This document shows, piece by piece, positions 1-12,800 of a stretch of DNA of 64,000 nt (the stretch's first letter is position 1; the number at the start of each line of letters is the position of its first letter). The stretch is from Amoebidium appalachense (Eukaryota; Ichthyosporea), in contig CAVNZM010000005.1 in assembly GCA_963693365.1 (NCBI GenBank), positions 3,286,001 through 3,350,000 on the forward strand. Direction: 5' to 3'. The notes beneath the pieces were generated by a model, which ran no database searches, was not told the DNA's origin, and was given only the letters and a program-made list of their open reading frames with translations. The position numbers were made by a program, and so were the translations under genes.

Positions 1-147
1 CTGCTGAAACTGTTACAATGACTGATCATTTCCGCGGCTTTTTTTCTACCTGAAAGTTTAAACGGTGTGTGCGAATTTGCATCTGTTTCGGTGTGACCAG
101 CCAACCGTAGGCTAGATTGCATACTTGGCAATCGGTGGCGCCCGTGT

Positions 148-187
<40 letters not shown>

Positions 188-568
188 GAGAGATAGAGAG
201 AGAGGGGGGGGGGGGGGAGAGGGGAAGACGGGGGCATCTGAGAAAGGAGTGAGGGGTTGGTGGTGGGGAGGGGGGGAATGGGTGTCCTTGGAGGCATGAA
301 GGAAGCTAAACAATAGCAAGCGCAGGCCCCTAAAGGAGAGAATGGGCCGGTGAGTGCTGAGGGTAGGGGTGGGTTAGGTTGGGGTGGGTAAGCGTTGTGG
401 CGATGGTGGTGGTGGTGGTGGGTGGTGGGTGGGGTAGTGGGAGGGTGGAGTGCCATATGGGAGAGGGGAATGGTTGAATTAAATGTGAATGGTTAACCAT
501 TGCAAAGCGGTCCAAGCAGGGAGCAGGGGGTAAGTTAGTGCGTGTGTGTGTGTGCGCGCGCATGTGTC

Positions 569-643
<75 letters not shown>

Positions 644-751
644 TTCTGCCTGTGTGTGTCTGTGCGTGTGTGGGGTTGGGGGGGGGGGGGTGGGGGGGTG
701 CATGGGTATGTGCGGTGGGTGTGGGTGTGTTGGACGGGTTCGTGTGTCATG

Positions 752-793
<42 letters not shown>

Positions 794-2371
794 TTTTTGG
801 AGGGGGGGGGGAGGGGGAGGAGGGGGTGGGGGTGGGCAAGAGACGAGATGTTTTGTGTAGGCCATGTTATGATTGGGGGGAGGCAACAGGGTTACAAAAG
901 ATGTGAGACACCGAAGTTTGTGTCCATGTGGGATTGATAGCTTCCCTAGCCGTCCCTCTGGTCTCGCCTTTTCTATCATAAGCTTTGAAAGCAGCACTCG
1001 ATGCCCACTTTTCTCTCGGAGAATGAGGCGCTCTCACATGTCGTTTTCTTTCCCCCCTGTATATCTCTTGCCACCCCCTCCCTCCCCCCCCGCCCCCTCC
1101 CCTTTACCCCCCTTCTCCATCTTTATTGAACTCAAAGAGGAGCTTCCCCCCCCCCCCCCCCCCCCTTTTCCCCCGCCCCCCTCCCTCGGAGCCACGTGTG
1201 GAACTTCGGGCCAAGAAGAGAAACAGGGGGAAAAAAAGAAAGAAACAAATGGGGAAAGCTTAAATTTCTGGATGGTTGGAAAAAATAAACTTGGCCTACT
1301 CTGTCGCCCGCCATCTCCCCCAAAACGTTTGCAACCCTTGATTAAATTTAGCAGCCGGGTTATGCGAGGTTTATGGCATGTGATAGTCATTCATTCGTCC
1401 AACTTACATACGCGCTATCCCCCCCTTTCCGCCCCCGCCCCCTCCCACCCCCCCCCCCCCCCCCCCACACACACACACAGGCATTCACACTACCACCACC
1501 ACCACTACCCGGGGGCGGCGGGGGAGGGGGAGGGGGGGGGGGGATGAAGGAAAGAAGGGCTGTAAGTGTAGGGAAAACAGTTCGGTGATGTTTGCACCTA
1601 ATAGTATTCCGATAGGTTACTGTATCCCTGGTTTCTTTTTAGTATTTCAAAGTTTCCCTAGTTTTTTTTCTTTCTCCCCATTACATGCATACGAGATCAA
1701 TACCAGCCCCCCCTCCCGGCCCCCCCCCCCCCCCCCCCCCCCTTGGCCTCCCCCTCCCTCCCCCCTCCCCCCACCTCCCCCCGTCCCCCCCCCCCCCCTC
1801 CCGCCCGCAACCCATCTCCCTCCCTTATTCCTTCCTTCCCCCCCCCCCCCCCCACACACACACACACACACACACAGACACACACACACCCTCCCTATCC
1901 TTCTATCCCCCCCTACTCCCCTGCTCCCGTCTCCGCACCAGACACACACACTAAACAAACACAACCTCACACCAACGTGAATACTAATACACACATTCAG
2001 TCACACAGTGTTATACTTACACAGTTTTAGTAACACACATATACACACACACACACACATACATGCACACACACACACACACACACATACACACGCACGC
2101 ACACACACACACGCGCACACACACAGTGTCACACTGTGTAACACACGCACACACACACACACACATGCTTTACGTGAGTGACACGGTGACCGTCCTTGCC
2201 ACATGATGCGCGTGACACACACACGGGACATGCAGACACAAACAACACATGCACATACAGTCACACGGTCAGTGAGATGATATAACGATACGAGGGTAGC
2301 CCGCAATGCATATGCGTGGCGGTTCAACAGGGAGATACATGCATTTTCTACTGTACACGGTACATAGATTA

Positions 2372-2419
<48 letters not shown>

Positions 2420-2560
2420 CCCCCCCCTCCCCCCGCCCCCCCCAAAAGAAGAAAAAAAAAAAAAAAAAAACTCCGCCCCCACTCCTCAAATACGCCTACC
2501 AGTACGCATACGTATACCAGTGACTGAGGTCCCTCCAGCGGCCCTACTTGCACCCCCCTT
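1..2560. repeat. Low-complexity block: poly-G, (GT)n, (CT)n-T-G, poly-C and (CA)n
   Basis: Mostly simple sequence. A 39-nt G run lies at 148-186, (GT)n at about 541-641, (CT)n then T then G at about 753-823, C-rich tracts at 1,060-1,190, 1,420-1,470 and 1,710-1,855, (CA)n at 1,852-1,890 and 2,040-2,165, and a long C run passing into A at 2,371-2,471. The only non-repetitive patches (840-1,060 and 1,190-1,430) show no convincing exon; every open frame here is poly-Pro, poly-Gly or Cys-Val/His-Thr forced by the repeat. Confidence 0.9.
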
Positions 2561-4060
2561 GCCCTCCGCGCCCCCACTTGCACCCCAGGGCTCTTAAAGC
2601 CCATTAGCTTCCCCCTTCTATATACTAACCAATGAATGGCATCTCGAACTTTGCACATACTTAATTATTATTATTGCAAATCATGTACATTATTGTACAT
2701 TATAATTACTTGTAGCACGTACAAAGACCACTCACGCCATACAAAACCCAACAAACACTCGTTTTCTCTTTAATTAACATGTCGCACTGTACAGCACTTT
2801 CCGCCAAGCACACCTTGATGTGACATGTAGAATACGAAACCTACAAAAATAGATGACAGATGTGTGTACATGTGCATGGACGATCGTCAGAATTCGCACA
2901 GCAGTGCAAAACAGGAGGATTCCAAGGGCTTAATAAAGCAAGCTCTGTGGGCTTGATCACCTATGCAAACCGATAACAGAATTATCGGAATATAATCATA
3001 ATAAACAGTCATCACACCACCCGTGAGAGCTCCGCCTGAGGCGTTCATGGTAAGATATGTATACGTATGACAACTTGTGGTGATTCATCAACTTGCAGAG
3101 TGTATGTTTTATGCGTATACGTATATCGGAAAAGAATATTTTTCTTCCTGTTTAAATTTTTGTTGCTCCACAGCCAATTGCACTTAGCATAGCACTGGCC
3201 TTAGGCGCATTGCTACTTTACGGTTTCGCACCTTGTCAATTCAGGCATCGATTTGTCCCAGTCCACTTGAACAGGATCTACTTTGGATCTACTACGTGAT
3301 TTTGGAATACAGCTATTGGTGGATCTAGAAACCCAATTGCCAATCAACTGGCGCTAGCCTTATCATTGGATTCCTGGAGATTTGGTCTCCCAGGCAGCAG
3401 CGCTCAGCTGCACTCTCACGGTCTCACAACCGGGTGTAGTGTAGGCTACTGTAGCACTGTGACAGCACTAAAGCACTCGCCACACTTAAATTCGCGCAAA
3501 CAGCCAGCAGTGCAGTTTGATCATGAGCTTAAAAAGAATGGCATCTATTTCTTTTGATTTTTTTTTTTAGGATAAAGAGGACGTGGGAAAAAATGCGAGA
3601 CTCCGTATATTACTAGCTTTGGAAAAAATTGTGCATGCTATGATGCGATGCATGCATGTCGCATAAGTCATTCTACGTGACAAATGCATGCATGCAGTGA
3701 TGATGTACATGTGCACATGCCATGTGCTTTAGAAACTGTCCAACTGATCTGTTAACCACGCGGCTGCCTAAAATAAAAGTAGACTTTGACAAATGTGCAT
3801 GTGCCTGTCTGTGACTTGAAAGCACGTGACTGTGCTGCAGCTGCGTATATGAGTATATATGGCAATAACGTTCATCACGTCCGGTAAGTTAATACATCAC
3901 AAAGATGTATAAAAGTATATATGTGTGACACATGTATGTGCCTGAAAATGCACCTGCAGGTGTGCTTAAGTGCTGGCAACGTTAACAACAAATCACGTAC
4001 ACGTATGCTTTGCATCGCTATTGTACATGTGCCGGACGCTCATCGATTCATGACAAGTGC
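2561..4060. other. Unique, rather AT-rich non-coding stretch
   Basis: Non-repetitive sequence with stops in all frames at short spacing. The longest frame (3,366-3,557, 63 codons) has no recognisable motif. Several short palindromes occur, such as TGTACA pairs near 2,685-2,700 and GTATACGTA near 3,060 and 3,115. I see no gene here; it may hold upstream regulatory DNA of the gene that starts near 5,000. Confidence 0.6.
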
Positions 4061-4074
4061 ACTTTTAGTTGGCG

Positions 4075-4472
<398 letters not shown>

Positions 4473-4997
4473 TGGGGAGCCCCGTGGGAGGGATGATGAT
4501 GGTACTCCTCCACTGGTATACTACGTAGCTAACTGTACGAGTATGATTCATTACAATAATTCTTCTGATACTTCTGTGCAGGTGTAACAAAGGTGCAGCA
4601 GTTGCTTGAGTCACCGTGGTGTGCCGTGTAATGTAGCGAGCTCTATGGCACCCTTTGACGAGATGCCTCAAAGTATTTCAAACCTGTCATAATTCGAAAG
4701 CAGAATGTGCACGCGCAATTTGCTCACAGTCTTACAGTATTTACATTCTGAGAAATATACGCGTACAACACATTCTGAGAGATATACGCGTATGTAGACA
4801 CGTACAACATGATGTACACGTGCCAGGTATTGCGCGTCAGGCTGAAGGGCTCATTCGGACAGCACCAACGTCAAACTCCCATGACCCGGAATCCCATGCT
4901 GATAGCCACAAGCTGGGATATGCATTGATTCACGTGATGATATGGACGCCATGTGGTCGCACATTAGTCTACATGTATCACCAGCTGAGGGTAAAGG
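4473..4997. other. Unique upstream region of the giant mucin-like gene
   Basis: Non-repetitive. It contains a 27-bp tandem duplication (about 4,744-4,797, each copy with CATTCTGAG and ATATACGCGTA) and a G-box/E-box type CACGTG at 4,931-4,936, about 65 bp upstream of the TATA box. No coding frame is evident. Assignment as promoter-proximal DNA is inferred from the TATA box and ORF that follow. Confidence 0.45.
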
Positions 4998-5005
4998 TAT
5001 AAAAG
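4998..5005 (+). promoter_or_regulatory. TATA box (TATAAAAG)
   Basis: A canonical TATAAAAG lies in unique sequence. Transcription would be expected to begin about 25-30 nt downstream (near 5,028). From there the first ATG is at 5,152, in good context (A at -3, G at +4), and opens the putative first exon of the giant gene. The motif is seen; the start site is inferred. Confidence 0.55.
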
Positions 5006-5151
5006 GATGCAACACGCAGCAGAAAGGACACAGCTAACTGCCGGGATCGTAGCAAAGAGTCTCCCTTAATATTGCTGTGTGTAACGGCTTTCAGCGTAAT
5101 AATACTTTCACTTGTTGGCTGCCAAGGCCGACCAATTGCCCAGTGTGTAGA

Positions 5152-5197
5152 ATGGCTGGCAAAGGTGTCGCCGCCCTTCTGTCGGCGCTTCATTGGG
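5152..5197 (+). CDS. Putative exon 1 of giant Thr-rich protein (signal-peptide-like N-terminus)
   Basis: The first ATG after the TATA box reads MAGKGVAALLSALHW plus one base of a Gly codon, then a strong donor (GTAAGT at 5,198). The peptide has a basic residue (K4) and a short hydrophobic core (residues 6-13, VAALLSAL), like the start of a secretion signal. The donor leaves one base; the acceptor TTTTAG at 6,825-6,829 needs exactly one, so the joined frame reads into the giant exon. The giant exon has no ATG of its own between the upstream in-frame stop (6,808) and its first domain, so an upstream start exon is required. The hydrophobic core is short, and an intermediate exon cannot be excluded. 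Confidence 0.45.
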
Positions 5198-6829
5198 GTA
5201 AGTTATGCACGCATAGCGAGCCTCTGCAACTGACGGAGCAATAAGCAGGATCTTGAAACACTGCATTACACTTCTGTTTTTTTTAGAGAATAAAAGTATG
5301 AGCGAGCAAGTGCGGCTGCTTGTGTTAACATAGTTTTCCGTGGATTTTAAAGTTTGCCGGTTGAGAAGGGGGAAAAGGGGTTGAGGGGACTAAACGGGAT
5401 GATGTGCAAACTGTATGTGGGTGACTTTAAAGGGTAATGATAGCAATTACCAGTAGAAAAACCTGCAAAAGGAAACAAGTATAGTGTACTATAAGATCAT
5501 ATGCACGGCTCTGCTTTGTTTCATGTCTCCCCCCCTCCCCCCCCCCCCCCCCCCTGGCTCCTCGGTGTAGAAATATTGGGCTTTTCTCCCCCAACGTCTA
5601 GAGTGTATATACATATGGGAACATCTATAGCTGTTGAACCTGAAACGGGTAGAAAGAAGGTGAACCGTTCTCTTTTTGATTGTTTTGTGTGTGTGACACT
5701 GTGTGCGCGCACATGTGAGTAGCGGAGGAGAAATATGTGCGGGGGAGTGGAGGGGGGGAGGGGGGTGTAGTGGATCGACGTGTGCATGTGTGCAGGCGGC
5801 GGGTGAAGAGGGAAAGTGTGCTTGTACTAAACATAAGTCTTACAGCTCATAACGGGCAACAAAAGTGCTTGCAAGGATGATCAATTTGTGTATCGCTTAT
5901 ATTTTTAGCTGCATGCATCATGATGTTTTGAGCGTCGGGTGCCGTGTCATGAACAAAGAGGGGGAAGCGTGGTGTGGTGGTGCTGGGGGGGGGGGCAAGG
6001 GGGGAGGGGGGATGGGGGGGGAAAAGGGAGGTCTTGGGGTAAGCATTGACTTTTGGTTTACAAGAGACAAGGGAACGGGAAGGTTTTGGGGGGAGGAGTG
6101 GTGGGGGGATTGGGGGGGGGGGAGGGGGGAGAGGAGTGATGGGGGGAGTGGGGGGGGGAGGGGGGGGAGAGGAGGGGGAAGAGGGGGGGGGGGGGGGGGG
6201 GGGTACCGGTACCGGTGGGGGGGAGGCTGGGGAGGAGAACTATGATGCTGGAGCAGGAAATTAAGGAAAAAGCACATTCCAAAAGGTGGTTTAGAGGAAT
6301 TTGTGCTTGTTTAAAATTTACTAGGCAAAATATGTGCAGCACATTATTCTTTATGCGCTTCTCTTGTTGCATTATGGAATGCGCCTAAATCAAAACCCCT
6401 CTCCCGCCTTCCCCCCCCCCCCCCCCCCCCCCGCTCCCTCCAAAAAACCCTCTTCTCTCCTGGCCACCACCAACAACACCCTCGTACTAAATATAGATAC
6501 CCCCCCCCCCCCCCCCCCCTCCCCAGCGGGCACGCACACGCATGCACACACTCACGCACACACACCTGCGCGGCTGCGTGCACACGCTCACGCACCAACA
6601 CGCACACACACACCTCGCAAGTGTGCGCACACAGACACACAACCACACACACACAAACACACAGATTGTATGTGGGGCAAACTTTGAACCCCCAACGACC
6701 CATACACACCGACGTGCATACACCAATGCGTCCAAGTGCCCCTTCGAATTCCAACCAACTCTAATACACTCACACATAAATACTAACTATACAATACACA
6801 ACCCACTTGATATGCAGCCGCCGTTTTAG
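5198..6829 (+). other. Putative intron 1 of the giant gene
   Basis: It runs from GTAAGT to TTTTAG, 1,632 nt. It holds unique DNA (5,198-5,520), a C run (about 5,523-5,554), unique and GT-rich DNA to 5,980, a G-rich tract (5,985-6,205), unique AT-rich DNA (6,240-6,400), C runs (6,411-6,432 and 6,500-6,520) and a (CA)n-rich stretch (6,535-6,665). No internal exon is convincing. Confidence 0.45.
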
Positions 6830-9800
6830 GCAACCCAGTGTTACGCGGTGCGGGCTACTACCCGCCCGAATGCACCACTACGACCGATTACTGTGCGCTC
6901 TATGGGAAGAGTAACCCCGCAGGCACCGTCTCGGTAACCGTTAGCGGCACACAGGCAATCGTCTCTCTCGATACGGCCAAGGCTGTTGGTGGATATGGAC
7001 CAATCGGAATCGTCGATTATCACGTGGCTCTTGCATGCGACCTGACGGGAATTCCCAGGACCTTTTTCGGCCAGCCAATCCCTGAGGAGTTTGCCAATTG
7101 CGGCGGTTACCAGTATCCCAGCTGTGTGGGGGCCCAGACCTCAGTTGGTGGTGCTACAAAGGCAAGAGTCGCCATGGATATCTCCTCCCTCGAATGCACA
7201 AATGCGGTTGTGGTTGCGCATTTCACACTTGAAAACGGAGAGACAGGGTATGGTTGCGGGCAGTGTTTGAGTAATAGCGTATTCGGTTACTGCAAGTACA
7301 AGTTTCTGTCTCCCACATGGGCATACTACATTCCTGTGTCGTTGAACAGCAAGTGTGTTACAACAACAACCGGCTACCCGACTAAAACCACTACCACCAC
7401 GACCGGCTACCCGACTAAAACCACTACCACCACGACCGGCTACCCGACTAAAACCACTACCACCACCACCGGCTACCCGACTAAAACCACAACCACCACC
7501 ACACTAAAGCCAAAAACCACCACAACGAAGACTACCACAACCACCACCAAGCCCACCACCACAACGAAGACCACCACCACCACCACCAAGTCTACTACCA
7601 CAACGACGACCACCACCAAGCCAACCACAACGAAGACCACCACCACCACCAAGCCAACCACAACCACAAAGACAACCACCACCAAGCCTACAACCACCTC
7701 CGGCTACCCGACGAAAACCCCTACCACCACCACCGGCTACCCGACGAAAACCACTACCACCACCACCGGCTACCCGACGAAAACCACTACCACCACCACC
7801 GGCTACCCGACGAAAACCCCTACCACCACCACCGGCTACCCCACTAAAACCACAACCACCACCACACCCAAGACCACAACCAAGCCTACCACTACCACCA
7901 CGACAACTAAGCAAACAACCACCACAACGAAGACTACCACAACCACCACCAAGCCAACCACCACCAAGCCAACCACCACCACGACAACTAAGCCAACAAC
8001 CACCACAACGAAGACTACCACAACCACCACCAAGCCAACCACCACAACGAAGACCACCACCACCACCACCAAGCCTACAACCACCACCACAACCACCAAA
8101 CCCTACCCCACTACCACCACCAGCAAAACCACCACCACCACGACCAAGCCAACCACGACGCCGAAGACCACCACAACTACCACCACCAAGTCTACTACTA
8201 CAACAAAGACCACCACCACTAAGCCGACAACTACCACCACCACAAAGCCTACCACTACAAAGACCACCACCACTAAGCCGACAATTACCACCACCACCAA
8301 GCCTACCACTACAACGAAGGCCACAACCACAAGCACAAAGTCAACCACCACCAAGCCAACAACCACCACGAAGACCACCACAACCACCACCAAGCCAACA
8401 ACCACCACGCCAACAACCACCACGAAGACTACCACCACCACGACCAAGTCTACTACCACAACAAAGACCACCACCACCACCAAACCATCCACCACAACCA
8501 AGACGACCACCACCACCACCAAGCCAACCACCACCACGAGGACTACCACCACCACCACCAAGCCAACCACCACGACCAAGACGACCACCACCACCACCAA
8601 GCCAACCACCACGACCAAGACGACCACCACCACCACCAAGCCAACCACCACGACCAAGACGACCACCACCACCACCAAGCCTATTACCACCACCACAACC
8701 AAGCCAACAACCACCACAACGAAAACCACCACAACCACCACCAAGCCAACCACCACCACGAAGACTACCACCACCACCACCAAGTCTACTACCACAACCA
8801 AGGCCACAACCACCACCAAACCAACCACTACCACCACAACCAAGACCACCACCACGACGACTAAGCCAACATCCACCACCACGAAGACTACCACTACCAC
8901 CACCAAGTCTACAACCACAACGAAGACCACCACCACCACCAAACCAACCTCCACCACCACAACCAAGACGACCAGCACCACCACCAAGCCTACAACCACC
9001 ACTACAACCAAGCCAACAACCACCACAACGAAGACCACCACAACCACCACCAAGCCAACCACCACCACCAAGACTACCACAACCACCACCAAGTCTACTA
9101 CAACAACAAAGACCACCACCACCACCAAGACCACCACCACCACCACCAAACCAACAACCACCACCACAACTACCAAAACCTACCCCACTACCACCACCAC
9201 CAAGACCACCACCACCACGACAAAGCCAACCACGACGACGAAGACCACCACAACCACCACCATCAAGTCTACTACTACAACAAAGACCACCACCACTAAG
9301 CCGACAACTACCACCACCACCAAGCCTACCACCACAACGAGGACCGCCACCACAACCACAAACACAACGACCACCACGCCAACCACCACAACGAAGACCA
9401 CCACAACCACCACCAAGCCAACCACCACCACGAAGACTACCACCACCACCACCAAGTCTACTACCACAACCAAGACCACCACCACCACCAAACCAACCAC
9501 CACAACCAAGACGACCACGACCAACACCACGCCTACTACCACCATTACAACCAAGCCAACAACCACCACCAAGAAGTCTACCACCACCACCACCAAGTCT
9601 ACTACCACAACCAAGACCACCACCACCACCAAACCATCCACAACCACCACAACCAAGACCACCACCACCACCACTAAGCCGACCACCACCACCACCAAGC
9701 CTACCACTACCACCACGACCACTAAGCCAACAACCACCACCACGAAGACTACCACCACCACCACCAAGTCTACTACCACAACAAAGACCACAACCACCAC

Positions 9801-12800
9801 CAAGCCAACCACCACCACCACCACCAAGCCTACAACCACCACTACAACCAAGCCAACAACCACCACAACGAAGATCACCACAACCACCACCAAGCCAACC
9901 ACCACCACGAAGACTACCACAACCACCAAGAAGACTACCACCACCACCACCAAGTCTACTACCACAACCAAGACCACCACTACCACCAAACCATCCACAA
10001 CCACCACAACCAAGACCACCACCACCACTAAGCCGACCACTACCACCACGACGACTAAGCCAACAACCACCACCACGAAGACTACCACCACCACCACCAC
10101 CAAGCCAACCACCACAACGAAGACCACCACCACCAAGCCAACCACCACCACTACAACCAAGCCGACCACCACCACTACAACCAAGCCAACCACCACCACA
10201 ACGAAGACCACCACAACCACCACCAAGCCAACCACAACCAAGCCAACTACCACCACAACCAAGACCACCACCACCACCAAACCATCCACAACCACCACAA
10301 CCAAGACCACCACCACCACCACTAAGCCGACCACTACCACCACGACGACTAAGCCAACAACCACCACCACGAAGACTACCACCACCACCACCAAGTCTAC
10401 TACCACAACGAAGACCACCACCACCACCAAGCCTACAACCACCACTAAACCAACCACTACCACGAAGACTACCACCACCACCACCAAAACCTACCCCACT
10501 ACCACCACCACCAAGACCACCACCACCACGACAAAGCCAACCACAACGACGAAGACCACCACAACCACCACCACCAAGTCTACTACTACAACAAAGACCA
10601 CCACCACAAAGCCGACAACTACCACCACCACGAAGCCAACCACCACAACGAGGACCACCACCACAACCACAAAGACAACGACCACCACGCCAACCACCAC
10701 AACGAAGACCACCACAACCACCACCAAGCCAACCACCACCACAAAGACTACCACCACCACCACCAAGTCTACTACCACAACCAAGACCACCACCACCACC
10801 AAACCAACCACCACAACCAAGACGACCACGACCACCACCAAGCCAACTATTACCACCACAACCAAGCCAACAACCACCACAACAAAGACCACCACAACCA
10901 CCACCAAGAAGACTACCACCACCACCACCAAGTCTACTACGACTTCCAAGACCACCACCACCACCAAACCATCCACAACCACCACAACCAAGACCACCAC
11001 CACCACCACTAAGCCGACCACTACCACCACAACCAAGACCACCACCACCACCACCAAGCCTACCACTACCACCACGACCACTAAGCTAACAACCACCACC
11101 ACGAAGACTACCACCACCACCACCAAGTCTACTACCAAACCAAAGACCACCACCACCACCAAGCCTACAACCACCACTAAACCAACCACTACCACGAAGA
11201 CTACCACCACCACCACCAAAACCTACCCCACTACCACCACCACCAAGACCACCACCACCACGACAAAGCCAACCACAACGACGAAGACCACCACAACCAC
11301 CACCACCAAGTCTACTACTACAACAAAGACCACCACCACTAAGCCGACAACTACCACCACCACTAAGCCAACCACCACAACGAGGACCACCACCACAACC
11401 ACAAAGACAACGACCACCACGCCAACCACCACAACGAAGACCACCACAACCACCACCAAGCCAACCACCACCACAAAGACTACCACCACCACCACCAAGT
11501 CTACTACCACAACCAAGACCACCACCACCACCAAACCAACCACCACAACCAAGACGACCACGACCACCACCAAGCCTACTACCACCACCACAACCAAGCC
11601 AACAACCACCACAACAAAGACCACCACAACCACCACCAAGAAGACTACCACCACCACCACCACCAAGTCTACTACGACTTCCAAGACCACCACCACCACC
11701 AAACCATCCACAACCACAACAACCAAGACCACCACCACCACCACTAAGCCGACCACTACCACCACAACCAAGACCACCACCACCACCACCAAGCCTACCA
11801 CTACCACCACGACCACTAAGCCAACAACCACCACCACGAAGACTACCACCACCACCACCAAGTCTACTACCACACCAAAGACCACCACCACCACCAAGCC
11901 TACAACCACCACTACAACCAAGCCAACAACCACCACAACGAAGACCACCACAACCACCACTAAGTCAACCACTACCACGAAGACTACCACCACCACCACC
12001 AAGCCTACTACCACAACCAAGACCACCACCACCACCACCAAGCCTACCACCACCACCACCACGACTAAGCCAATAACCACCACCACGACGACTAAGCCAA
12101 CAACCACCACCACGAAGACTACCACCACCACCACGACGACTAAGCCAACAACCACCACCACGAAGACTACTACCACCACCACCAAGACCACCACCACCAC
12201 CAAGACCACCACCACCACCAAGCCAACCACCACCACCACTACCACCAAGTCTACTACTACCACCAAGCCAACCACCACCACCACCACCAAGCCAACCACC
12301 ACCACCACCACCAAGTCTACAACCACCACTACAACCAAGCCAACAACCACCACAACGAAGAGCACCACAACCACCACCAAGCCAACCACCACCACAAAGA
12401 CTACCACCACCACCACCACCAAGTCTACTACCACAACCAAGACCACCACCACTACCACCAAACCTACCACAACCACCACGACGACTAAGCCAACAACCAC
12501 CACCACGAAGACTACCACCACCACCACCACCACCACCAAGCCAACCACCACCACCACTACCACCAAGTCTACTACTACCACCAAGCCAACCACCACCACC
12601 ACCACCAAGCCAACCACCACCACCACCACCAAGTCTACAACCACCACTACAACCAAGCCAACAACCACCACAACGAAGACCACCACAACCACCACCAAAC
12701 CAACCACCACCACAAAGACTACCACCACCACCACCACCAAGTCTACTACCACAACCAAGACCACCACCACTACCACCAAACCTACCACAACCACCACGAC

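Noticed and set aside
112-2658. Numerous Pro-, Gly-, Cys-Val- and His-Thr-rich frames here and across the window
   Set aside because: All lie on C/G runs or (CA)n/(GT)n and occur in every frame and strand of the same tract; none has a non-repetitive coding portion with splice support.
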